The notes under the pieces were generated by a model. That model ran no database searches and was not told the origin of the DNA. It saw only the letters and a list, made by a program, of their open reading frames with translations. Made by a program: the position numbers and the translations under genes. From an uncultured Christensenella sp. (GTDB lineage Bacteria > Bacillota > Clostridia > Christensenellales > UBA1242), in assembly GCA_949287685.1 (NCBI GenBank), contig CASEHF010000018.1:1-37751 (forward strand): DNA of 37,751 nt, read 5' to 3'. Shown here in pieces: positions 25,759 to 32,219 of the stretch. Each line of letters begins with the position of its first letter. The first letter of the stretch is position 1.

Positions 25759-25764
25759 TGTATA
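25746..25764. promoter_or_regulatory. Imperfect palindrome over the -10 of the XRE promoter
   Basis: TATACA (25746-25751) and TGTATA (25759-25764) flank the -10 sequence with seven bases between them. It overlaps the next palindrome by four bases and could be a second operator. Confidence 0.35.
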
Positions 25765-25779
25765 TAGATAATCTATATA
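25761..25779. promoter_or_regulatory. Perfect 19-bp palindrome, likely operator
   Basis: TATATAGATAATCTATATA is symmetric around one A. It lies just past the -10, where a bound repressor would block initiation. A 263-nt-sized HTH dimer commonly uses sites of this length, so self-regulation by the downstream XRE protein is the simplest reading. Confidence 0.6.
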
Positions 25780-25817
25780 AGTCAAACATTTTATGATAAA
25801 TTAGTTAAAATTCTAGT

Positions 25818-26096
25818 ATGTTTAAATTTTCCGAAGTCTTGAGGCGTGAACTTGCGTACAGTCACTTGAGCCAAGCCGACCTCGCAAGGTATGTGGGCGT
25901 ACACCCTAGCCTAATCACGCAATGGCTAAACGGCGAATGTGAGCCGAGCCTATCTGTTTTGCGTAGAATTTGCGTTGTTCTAGGCATTTCTGCAGATGAA
26001 CTGCTGGAACTTGAGGAACTAACCGATATCGCAAAAGTTGAAAAAGAAACTGTCGAATTATTCCAAAAGCGCCGATTAAAACGCGCATCTCACTAA
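25818..26096 (+). CDS. Small XRE-family HTH regulator
   Basis: The 92-residue product is almost only an HTH domain (residues 5-62): 'LSQADLARYVGVHPSLITQWLNGECEPS' gives helices 2-4, followed by 'LRRICVVLGISADELLEL'. A short charged tail follows. It is a paralogue of the protein at 26278, sharing 'QWLNG--EPS', 'LRR-C', and 'SADE-L'. No strong Shine-Dalgarno precedes the ATG. A perfect palindrome sits at its transcript start and a clean terminator follows its stop, so it is a single-gene unit, probably self-repressing. Target genes are unknown; the nearby surface protein and dcw genes are candidates by position only. Confidence 0.85.
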   Translation: MFKFSEVLRRELAYSHLSQADLARYVGVHPSLITQWLNGECEPSLSVLRRICVVLGISADELLELEELTDIAKVEKETVELFQKRRLKRASH

Positions 26097-26098
26097 CC

Positions 26099-26120
26099 AG
26101 AGTAGGTCTCCTACTCTTTT
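26099..26120 (+). terminator. Rho-independent terminator of the first mini XRE gene
   Basis: AGAGTAGG (26099-26106) pairs perfectly with CCTACTCT (26110-26117) around TCT. T residues follow, then AATTTT. It lies two bases past the stop. Confidence 0.85.
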
Positions 26121-26187
26121 AATTTTGCCTCCCACACTATTACCAAAGAGGAAATTTTGTCATTTTTGCGCGCGAAAAAGGGCGAAA

Positions 26188-26209
26188 TATATAGTTTTTT
26201 GACTATATG
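26188..26209. promoter_or_regulatory. TATATAG-N8-CTATATG inverted arms upstream of second XRE gene
   Basis: The arms match those of the 25761 palindrome but with eight bases between them in place of five. It could be a weaker site for the first regulator, giving cross-control, or a chance match in AT-rich DNA. Confidence 0.3.
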
Positions 26210-26220
26210 CATATATTTTA

Positions 26221-26237
26221 TGTCATAATTTATGACA
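26221..26237. promoter_or_regulatory. 17-bp palindrome TGTCATA-N3-TATGACA, operator 1
   Basis: TGTCATAATTTATGACA is a perfect palindrome around one T. Its centre is 39 bp from the centre of an equal-sized site at 26260, with the same half-sites. Confidence 0.65.
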
Positions 26238-26259
26238 AGTCAAGTATTTTTTAATAAAA

Positions 26260-26276
26260 TGTCATATAATATGACA
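26260..26276. promoter_or_regulatory. 17-bp palindrome TGTCATA-N3-TATGACA, operator 2 over the -10
   Basis: TGTCATATAATATGACA is a perfect palindrome and contains TATAAT (26265-26270). It ends one base before the ATG of the XRE gene at 26278. A protein bound here would cover the promoter and start codon. Confidence 0.65.
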
Positions 26277-26277
26277 T

Positions 26278-26544
26278 ATGTATGATTTTAAGAAAAAGTT
26301 GAAAGAGGAACTGGAAACGAGCGCGTTAAACAAAACGGAGCTCGCGGATGCTACGGCTATGAGTCGTACTATTGTATACCAGTGGTTAAATGGCGGGTCG
26401 GAGCCGAGTCTAGAAGCGCTCAGGCGAATGTGTGTGGCATTTGGGACTTCGGCGGATGAAATATTGGGACTCACCGACCCAAACGAAGTGGCGCGGCTGG
26501 AGCGCGAGATTGACAAGGCGCTGAAAAAGGATAAAGACAAATAA
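26278..26544 (+). CDS. Small XRE-family HTH regulator, probably leaderless
   Basis: The 88-residue product has an HTH domain at residues 5-62 ('LNKTELADATAMSRTIVYQWLNGGSEPS', then 'LRRMCVAFGTSADEILGL') and a Lys-rich tail. It is a paralogue of the product at 25818 but with a different recognition region ('TAMSRTIV' in place of 'VGVHPSLI'), consistent with the different palindromes at each gene. TATAAT ends seven bases before the ATG, so the mRNA would start at or next to the start codon, with no room for a ribosome site. This suggests leaderless translation. Two 17-bp palindromes upstream point to autoregulation. A hairpin terminator follows. Confidence 0.85.
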   Translation: MYDFKKKLKEELETSALNKTELADATAMSRTIVYQWLNGGSEPSLEALRRMCVAFGTSADEILGLTDPNEVARLEREIDKALKKDKDK

Positions 26545-26554
26545 TTATAAATAG

Positions 26555-26591
26555 ACTACACCTCGAAAGTGGTTGACTTTTGGGGTGTAGT
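26555..26591 (+). terminator. Hairpin terminator of the second mini XRE gene
   Basis: ACTACACCTCGAAAGT (26555-26570) pairs with ACTTTTGGGGTGTAGT (26576-26591), with two G-U pairs in a 16-bp stem and a 5-base loop. The arms closely resemble the ung terminator at 16516-16557. Confidence 0.75.
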
Positions 26592-26605
26592 TTATCATTT
26601 ATGCA

Positions 26606-27120
26606 ATTTTACAAGAGGAATAGATGCTTCGGCGCGTGGGCGCACTCCCTGTATAATGCAAAGATGGTTACGCGCTTTGGGTGATTGTTTGCGGTTTGCT
26701 TGGAGTGCTTTAAAGCGGAATAGATTCTTCGAGCAGCGTATTACTAAGTGTTTCTAATGGTACATTTCACTTTACGCTGAGTTACAAAGGCTAACGCGGG
26801 TTGACACTCAGGATGACCTAGTTTTTAGGCTGGCACCAGTCCTGCGCCTCTTATTATACTCGGTTTTTGATTTATAGTATTTTTTAAGAGGAATAGATCC
26901 TTCGTCTGAAGGCTTCGCGGGTCGACACTCAGGATGACCCTAGTTTTAGGCGCTTGCGCGAGGTCGACTATCTACACTTCACGAGTTGGATTTAAAGTGG
27001 ATAGTCATTTATTCGCTTAACCAATTAAATCACTGTCATTCTGAGCCCTGCTTACGGAGCCTGAGACGAAGAATCCATTCCACTTCGTTCTACTACAATT
27101 TTATGAGTGGCTTGGGTATT
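26606..27120. repeat. Dispersed hairpin repeat cluster downstream of ftsW
   Basis: Forward end motifs lie near 26616, 26717 and 26890, with an inverted one near 27071. The unit at 26717 has the 'GCAGCGTATT...TACGCTGAGTTAC' block shared with 12160 and 22808. The inverted unit at 27033-27096 matches 12457-12520. No gene is visible in the 26545-27180 gap. Confidence 0.75.
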
Positions 27121-27124
27121 TTTT

Positions 27125-27168
27125 AGCGGAATAGATGCAGTGCGCCCACGCACCGCATCTATTCCGCT
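27125..27168. repeat. 20-bp inverted repeat: minimal repeat element
   Basis: AGCGGAATAGATGCAGTGCG (27125-27144) and its near-perfect complement (27149-27168, one mismatch) flank CCCA. It is the two outer ends of the dispersed family joined with almost nothing between. It lies 12 bp past the ftsW stop. No T-run follows on the minus strand, so it is not a standard terminator, though it might still stabilise the mRNA end. Confidence 0.75.
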
Positions 27169-27180
27169 TGACTTGGGGTT

Positions 27181-28353
27181 TTATTTTGCTTTTTTATTTA
27201 ATTGAGGGAAAATGGGTTTTATTTCGCGAGCGAAGGGGTGTATGCTTTGGCGGTGAATATTTAGGAGAACGCCAAGCCCTGCCATAAATACAACTAGGCT
27301 CGTACTGCCAGCAGACACGAGAGGTAGAGGTAACCCTGTCGGCGGAATAGAGCCTGTAACGACCGCGATATTTAGTAGCACTTGCACCGCGAGAATAGTA
27401 GTTATTCCCACGGCTAGGTAGCAGCCAAAGCGGTTTTTAGCACGAATGGCGATTCTAAAACCCAAAAAGATTAGCGCGCCGAAAGCCACAATCAGCGCAA
27501 TACAGCCAATTAAGCCCAACTCCTCCCCTATTATACTAAAAATAAAGTCGCTTTCACTAAACGGCAAAAAACTATACTTTTGGCGACTATTAAAAAGCCC
27601 CACGCCAAACCACCCGCCGCTGCCTAGGGAATATAGCGACTGAATGAGCTGAAAGCCCTCGCCTTGTGGACTCGCCCACGGGTCTAGGAATGCTATTAAT
27701 CGATTTAGCCTATATGGTTCTAGTAAAATTAACACTGGCACGAGCAGAACTGCGGGAACGAGCATTAGCCCTAAGTGTTTAAGCCGAGCGCCGCCAACAA
27801 GGAGCATTACAAGCATTAGTATACCTACGCACATAGTAATAGACATATTAGGCTCGAGTAAAATAAGCAAGCACATCGCCCCACCCGCGAGTACGACTGG
27901 TAGTGCGCCTAATATTGTGGGCATTCTGTCACGGTACTTTGCCATATAAGAGGCGGCAAATATAATAAAGCAGAATTTGGCAATCTCGCTCGCTTGAAAA
28001 CTAAACGCGCCGAAGCCTATCCAGCGCTTTGCACCGTACGACTCAATACCCACACCTGGAATAAACACGATTAGCAGCACCGCAATGCCGACACCTAGAG
28101 CGATATAGCCGATTTTTTGAAACCAGTTGTAGTTGATAAAGTAGCACCCAGCCATAGCGAGCGCACCCAAAACCACGCCTATAATCTGCTTTGTGGCAAA
28201 AAACATAGGGTCGCCATAGTTCTTTTCAGCGGTATAACACGAGGCGGAATATACCATCACAATACCGAAAATCGCGATACCTAACACGAGCAGAACAAGC
28301 GGCCAACAGACCTTGTGCGCGCCGTGATAGAAAAAGTCAATTTTTTGTTTCAT
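27181..28353 (-). CDS. ftsW: Peptidoglycan glycosyltransferase FtsW (SEDS family, SpoVE-like)
   Basis: The 390-residue product is a SEDS glycan polymerase with about ten membrane helices. It has 'GIVMVYSAS' in helix 1, 'RWIGFGAFSFQASEIAKF' with the conserved Gln-Ser-Glu stretch, 'LLEPNMSIT', 'SLYSLGSGGWFGVGLFNSRQKYSFLPFSESDFIFSIIGEELG' in parts with the catalytic Asp, and 'PPTGLPLPLVSAGSTSL'. It polymerises lipid II with its partner PBP at the division site or, as SpoVE, during cortex synthesis. It overlaps murD by 17 bp, with its GGAG site inside murD, and is last in the cluster. Whether this copy serves division, sporulation or both cannot be told from sequence. Confidence 0.93.
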   Translation of the reverse strand: MKQKIDFFYHGAHKVCWPLVLLVLGIAIFGIVMVYSASCYTAEKNYGDPMFFATKQIIGVVLGALAMAGCYFINYNWFQKIGYIALGVGIAVLLIVFIPGVGIESYGAKRWIGFGAFSFQASEIAKFCFIIFAASYMAKYRDRMPTILGALPVVLAGGAMCLLILLEPNMSITMCVGILMLVMLLVGGARLKHLGLMLVPAVLLVPVLILLEPYRLNRLIAFLDPWASPQGEGFQLIQSLYSLGSGGWFGVGLFNSRQKYSFLPFSESDFIFSIIGEELGLIGCIALIVAFGALIFLGFRIAIRAKNRFGCYLAVGITTILAVQVLLNIAVVTGSIPPTGLPLPLVSAGSTSLVVFMAGLGVLLNIHRQSIHPFAREIKPIFPQLNKKAK

Positions 28354-29671
28354 ATTGCTCCACTAATGATTTAAAAAAGTCGCCTCGCTCCTCAAAATTA
28401 CTAAACTCATCAAAACTAGCGCACGCGGGGCTAAGCAGCACGACATCACCCGACCTAGCCACATCTTTTGAAAAAATAAACGCCTCATCTAACCGCGGAG
28501 CATAAACTACATTAATTCCGCACTTTTTTGCGATTTTATAAATCTTTTTCCCTACTCTGCCAAACGCGATAACTTTATAAACATTTTTAGGTAAATTATT
28601 TAAAAATCCAAAAAAGTCCTCGCCCTTATCACTGCCGCCGAGCAATAAAATCACCGAGTTTTTCTCGAAACACTCGAGAGCGACCGTAGTCGAGGCAATG
28701 TTGGTGGCTTTAGAATCGTTGTAGTATCTAGCGCCGTTTATACGCCCTACAAACTCGAGGCGGTGGCGCGGAAGTTTTGCCCTGTTTAGTGCGCGCTCGA
28801 TATTCGCCACATCCGCCCCCGCGTATAGCGCAAGGCTCGTAGCGCATAAGATGTTATATAAATTGTGCTTGCCTAAAAGTTTACATTTTTTGAGACTAAG
28901 TAGAGGCTGCTCCCCGCGATAAATTACGCCATTTTGATAGTATAGCCCAGCAATCCCCTCTGGTAGTGGACTAAGACTAAAGTACTCACAGTCGGTGCGG
29001 TCTTTGCCAAAATCACGGACAAGCGGGTCATCGTAGTTTAGGTAGACTTTGCCGTGCGTGCAATCTAGAATATTCCGCTTTGTGTCCACATACTCGCTAA
29101 ACCCCGCGTACCTGTCTAAATGGTCGGGCGCAAGGTTTAAAACGGCAGAAGCCCTGAAATTAAGCCCTGCGGGGTTTTCAAGCTGAAAACTACTCACCTC
29201 GCACACGACCGAGTCACTTGGAGAAATGGAGTCAACTACGCTAGTAAACGGAATACCAATGTTGCCTATTAAGTGCGAGCCTAACTTTGCCGAACGCAGC
29301 ATATCGTATAGCAAGGTACAAGTCGTAGTCTTGCCATTTGTGCCAGTGACCGCGTAAATTGGCGCGGGGCAAAAGTATGCAGCGAGATTCAACTCACCCA
29401 GCACGCGAATATTTAGTTTTTTAATCAACCCCGCAAGTTTTGGCGACACTTTTACCCCTGGACTAAGTACTATGCAATGTACTACGCATAGCGTTTTTGC
29501 GCATAGTTTGTTAAGTATTTCGCAGGTTTTGGGTACTAACCCGCTGTTGTAGATTTCCGCGAGTCTAGTCTTATTATCATCGTAAAGTAGCACATTTTCA
29601 TCATTCTTACTTAGCAAATTTGCCGCCGCGATACCACTCCGCCCCAAGCCATAAATTAGGTATGTGTCCAT
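28337..29671 (-). CDS. murD: UDP-N-acetylmuramoylalanine--D-glutamate ligase
   Basis: MurD adds D-glutamate to UDP-MurNAc-L-alanine in the cytoplasm. The 444-residue product has the N-terminal Rossmann part ('YLIYGLGRSGIAAANLL'), the ATP loop GTNGKTTT at 110-117, the 'NLAPDHLDRYAG' stretch, and 'FVGRINGARYYNDSKATN' leading into the C-terminal ligase domain with 'ILLLGGSDKGEDF'. Length is normal. The mraY stop and the MurD ribosome site are fused as TAGGAGGG, with the ATG close behind, so translation is probably coupled. It lies between mraY and ftsW in the dcw operon. Confidence 0.97.
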   Translation of the reverse strand: MDTYLIYGLGRSGIAAANLLSKNDENVLLYDDNKTRLAEIYNSGLVPKTCEILNKLCAKTLCVVHCIVLSPGVKVSPKLAGLIKKLNIRVLGELNLAAYFCPAPIYAVTGTNGKTTTCTLLYDMLRSAKLGSHLIGNIGIPFTSVVDSISPSDSVVCEVSSFQLENPAGLNFRASAVLNLAPDHLDRYAGFSEYVDTKRNILDCTHGKVYLNYDDPLVRDFGKDRTDCEYFSLSPLPEGIAGLYYQNGVIYRGEQPLLSLKKCKLLGKHNLYNILCATSLALYAGADVANIERALNRAKLPRHRLEFVGRINGARYYNDSKATNIASTTVALECFEKNSVILLLGGSDKGEDFFGFLNNLPKNVYKVIAFGRVGKKIYKIAKKCGINVVYAPRLDEAFIFSKDVARSGDVVLLSPACASFDEFSNFEERGDFFKSLVEQYETKN

Positions 29672-29679
29672 ACTCCCTC

Positions 29680-30672
29680 CTATAAAACGATTAAAACTGA
29701 TGCGATTGATACGAGTATCGTTACTATTATATATATGGCGACAATTTTGGTTTCATTCACACCTTTTTTCTCAAAGTGATGATGTAACGGTGCCATTAAA
29801 AAAATTCGGCGGTGAGTGCGCTTGAAATGCAGTACTTGAATAATGACACTAATAGCGCTCACGACAAACACGATACAAATTAGCGGAAGTATAAGTGTAT
29901 GCCTTGAGAACACCGCCATACAGGTAATTAGCCCGCCAAGCGCTAGGGAGCCTGTGTCCCCCATAAAGATTGAAGCGGGATAACTATTGAATACTAAAAA
30001 CGCAAGCAGTCCACCCGCAGCACTAGCGCCTACTATTTGGAGGTTATGAAGTTGCTCTAAGTAGGCCTGTCCACTGCCAAAATCTAGATAGTGCTGCTCC
30101 GTAATGCCTAGTATCACCGTTAGCCCGAGTAACATTATAAAACTTGTCCACCCAGCCAGTCCATCTAGTCCATCAGTTAAGTTTGCCGAATTTGTCATGG
30201 CGAGGAACACAAAAATTACTAACGGGATTATCCCCCAACCTAAATCAATTTCGCCCCACGGGAGCAAGAGAGTAGTGCCAATTTCGGGTGTTGAGTATAC
30301 ATAGATTGCGATAATTATGGCGATACCTAATTGCCCAATTACCTTTTGATAGGCACGCAGCCCTAGATTTTTATGCGTGTGAACCTTGATAAAGTCATCT
30401 AAAAAGCCTAGTAGTGCATAACTAAAAAACACGCCCAAGGTGACATAGAGAATGGAGGCCTGTCCACTACTAAAGGCAAGCACCACAGCAATCACGGGAA
30501 TTATGAAAATCAACCCACCCATTGTGGGCGTACCTTGCTTACCTTGGTGTGCGGTGACATATTGTAAAATTTCCTGCCTAGCGCCTACCTTTTTAACAGC
30601 CAACATAACTAGCGGCGCAAAAATAAGGCTCGCGATAAAGGCGACTAAAAATGCAATTATAATTGTTTGCAT
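29680..30672 (-). CDS. mraY: Phospho-N-acetylmuramoyl-pentapeptide-transferase
   Basis: MraY transfers phospho-MurNAc-pentapeptide to undecaprenyl phosphate to make lipid I at the membrane. The 330-residue product has about ten helices and the family's motifs: 'DDFIKVHTHKNLGLRAYQK' near 91-109, 'NLTDGLDGLA' with catalytic Asp residues, 'FMGDTGSLALGG', and 'MAPLHHHFEKKG' with the HHH motif. The start codon lies inside murE (16-bp overlap), with GAGGAG upstream. In the usual order murF would sit between murE and mraY; it is absent here. Confidence 0.97.
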   Translation of the reverse strand: MQTIIIAFLVAFIASLIFAPLVMLAVKKVGARQEILQYVTAHQGKQGTPTMGGLIFIIPVIAVVLAFSSGQASILYVTLGVFFSYALLGFLDDFIKVHTHKNLGLRAYQKVIGQLGIAIIIAIYVYSTPEIGTTLLLPWGEIDLGWGIIPLVIFVFLAMTNSANLTDGLDGLAGWTSFIMLLGLTVILGITEQHYLDFGSGQAYLEQLHNLQIVGASAAGGLLAFLVFNSYPASIFMGDTGSLALGGLITCMAVFSRHTLILPLICIVFVVSAISVIIQVLHFKRTHRRIFLMAPLHHHFEKKGVNETKIVAIYIIVTILVSIASVLIVL

Positions 30673-32144
30673 TGCGGCTCCTCATTTAAAAGTTTGTTTT
30701 CCGCCTCGCGCACTGCCTCATAGTCCGAGTATGGTATCTTTTCACCGCCGATATCGAGATAGTTTTCCGCGCCCTTACCCGCGATTACCGCGACATCTCC
30801 TGGGTGTAGGCTTTTTATTACATAGTCTATAGCTAGCGCGCGGTCTGGAATACTTATATACTCGTGGGGCTTATGGATACCCTTTTCTATATCTAAAATA
30901 ATGCTCTCGGGCTTCTCTAGGCGGGGATTATCCGAGGTTAGCACCGTATAGTCTGCTAGCCGTGCGCTAATCTCTCCCATAATAGGGCGTTTTCCACGGT
31001 CTCGATTTCCGCCGCAGCCAAAGACAGAGTATAATTTCCCTGTGGTGATTTTGCGGACACTCAAGAGAATATTTTCTAGTCCATCAGGGGTGTGCGCGTA
31101 GTCGATTACCACACTGGCGCCATTTTTTAGCCTGATTACATTTATTCGCCCCGGCACAAAGTCCATTGAATTTAGCCCTAGCTTAATCGCCTCGACATCT
31201 ACACCCAACTCGTGACAAGCGGTGGCGGCAGCGAGTGCGTTGTATACATTAAATTCCCCAATTAGCCGCGTATTTATGCATACCAAATCATCATTTAAGT
31301 TTAAAAAATAGTGGGTGCCATTCATATCGTACTTTATGCTTGTCGCAAAATTGTCTGCAGGGTTTTTTAGTCCAAAGGAACGCACGCGGAAGTTTGAGTG
31401 TTTGCAATTTTCGCAAGCGACTACGATATTTTCCCCGATTTTGTCATCAGCATTGACTATCCCCAACTTGCAAAAATCTGGTTTTATAAAGCGCGATTTC
31501 GTGCTTGCATAATTTTCAAAACTACCAAAAAAGTCTAAGTGGTCTTGGGTCACATTCGTAAGCACTCCTACATCGCAAACAACTCCGCTCATTTTCTTTA
31601 ACGCGATTGCGTGCGCGCTCACTTCCATTACGACCGCATCAACTCCCGCGTTTGCCATTTTAGAGAAAATCTGATGTAGTTCGATTGGGTCGGGAGTGGT
31701 TAAATGGCTGTTTACACGCTCCTCCCCTATCATTGCGCCAAGTGTACCGATTAGCCCCACCTTGTACCCCGCGCACTCCAAAATATTCTTTACCATATAG
31801 GTTGTAGTGGTCTTGCCATTTGTGCCAGTGATACCGATTAATTTAAACCTATTTCGCGGGTGATGATAAAAATTACTAGCGAGCCTCCCTATCACTTCGC
31901 GCGTGTCCGCCACGACTACTTGCGGAATGTCCACCTCGAGCGGGCGCTCAACTACCACGAGACTAGCGCCATTTTTAACCGCCTCCATACAATAGTCGTG
32001 CCCATCGACAACAGTGCCCTTCAGGCAGATGTAGGCATTGCCTGCCGATACCCTTCGGCTGTCTATACTTAACCCAGTTATATCGAGATTACTCTCCAAA
32101 CTGCTGTTTGTTTTAATACCGTTAAATAATTCTTTTACTTGCAT
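30657..32144 (-). CDS. murE: UDP-MurNAc-tripeptide synthetase, meso-diaminopimelate type
   Basis: MurE adds the third residue to the peptidoglycan stem peptide. The 495-residue product has an N-terminal UDP-binding domain ('DSRRVSAGNAYICLKG'), the ATP loop GTNGKTTTT at 107-115, the Lys to be carbamylated in 'STKSRF', 'EFNVYNALAAATA', and the C-terminal 'CGGNRDRGKRPIMG'. DNPR at 405-408 is the motif of meso-diaminopimelate enzymes, so the wall is predicted to be of that type. The ATG has GAGGTG upstream. It follows the PBP gene after 75 bp and overlaps mraY. Confidence 0.97.
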   Translation of the reverse strand: MQVKELFNGIKTNSSLESNLDITGLSIDSRRVSAGNAYICLKGTVVDGHDYCMEAVKNGASLVVVERPLEVDIPQVVVADTREVIGRLASNFYHHPRNRFKLIGITGTNGKTTTTYMVKNILECAGYKVGLIGTLGAMIGEERVNSHLTTPDPIELHQIFSKMANAGVDAVVMEVSAHAIALKKMSGVVCDVGVLTNVTQDHLDFFGSFENYASTKSRFIKPDFCKLGIVNADDKIGENIVVACENCKHSNFRVRSFGLKNPADNFATSIKYDMNGTHYFLNLNDDLVCINTRLIGEFNVYNALAAATACHELGVDVEAIKLGLNSMDFVPGRINVIRLKNGASVVIDYAHTPDGLENILLSVRKITTGKLYSVFGCGGNRDRGKRPIMGEISARLADYTVLTSDNPRLEKPESIILDIEKGIHKPHEYISIPDRALAIDYVIKSLHPGDVAVIAGKGAENYLDIGGEKIPYSDYEAVREAENKLLNEEPQCKQL

Positions 32145-32219
32145 TTTGCACCTCTTTTTTAATTAATTATATATCTTTAGAGTGCAAAAAGTTACACTGC
32201 CGCAAAAATAGTCAAAAAA

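Larger units (their letters stand above)
25369..25817. other. Divergent intergenic region, 449 bp
   Basis: It separates the minus-strand surface protein from the plus-strand XRE gene. The right end holds the regulator's promoter and palindromes (25730-25779). The left part is AT-rich with no promoter for the surface protein that I can defend. Confidence 0.45.

Noticed and set aside
27125..27168. Rho-independent terminator of the dcw operon
   Set aside because: The stem is strong, but A residues rather than T follow it on the minus strand. It is better explained as repeat ends.
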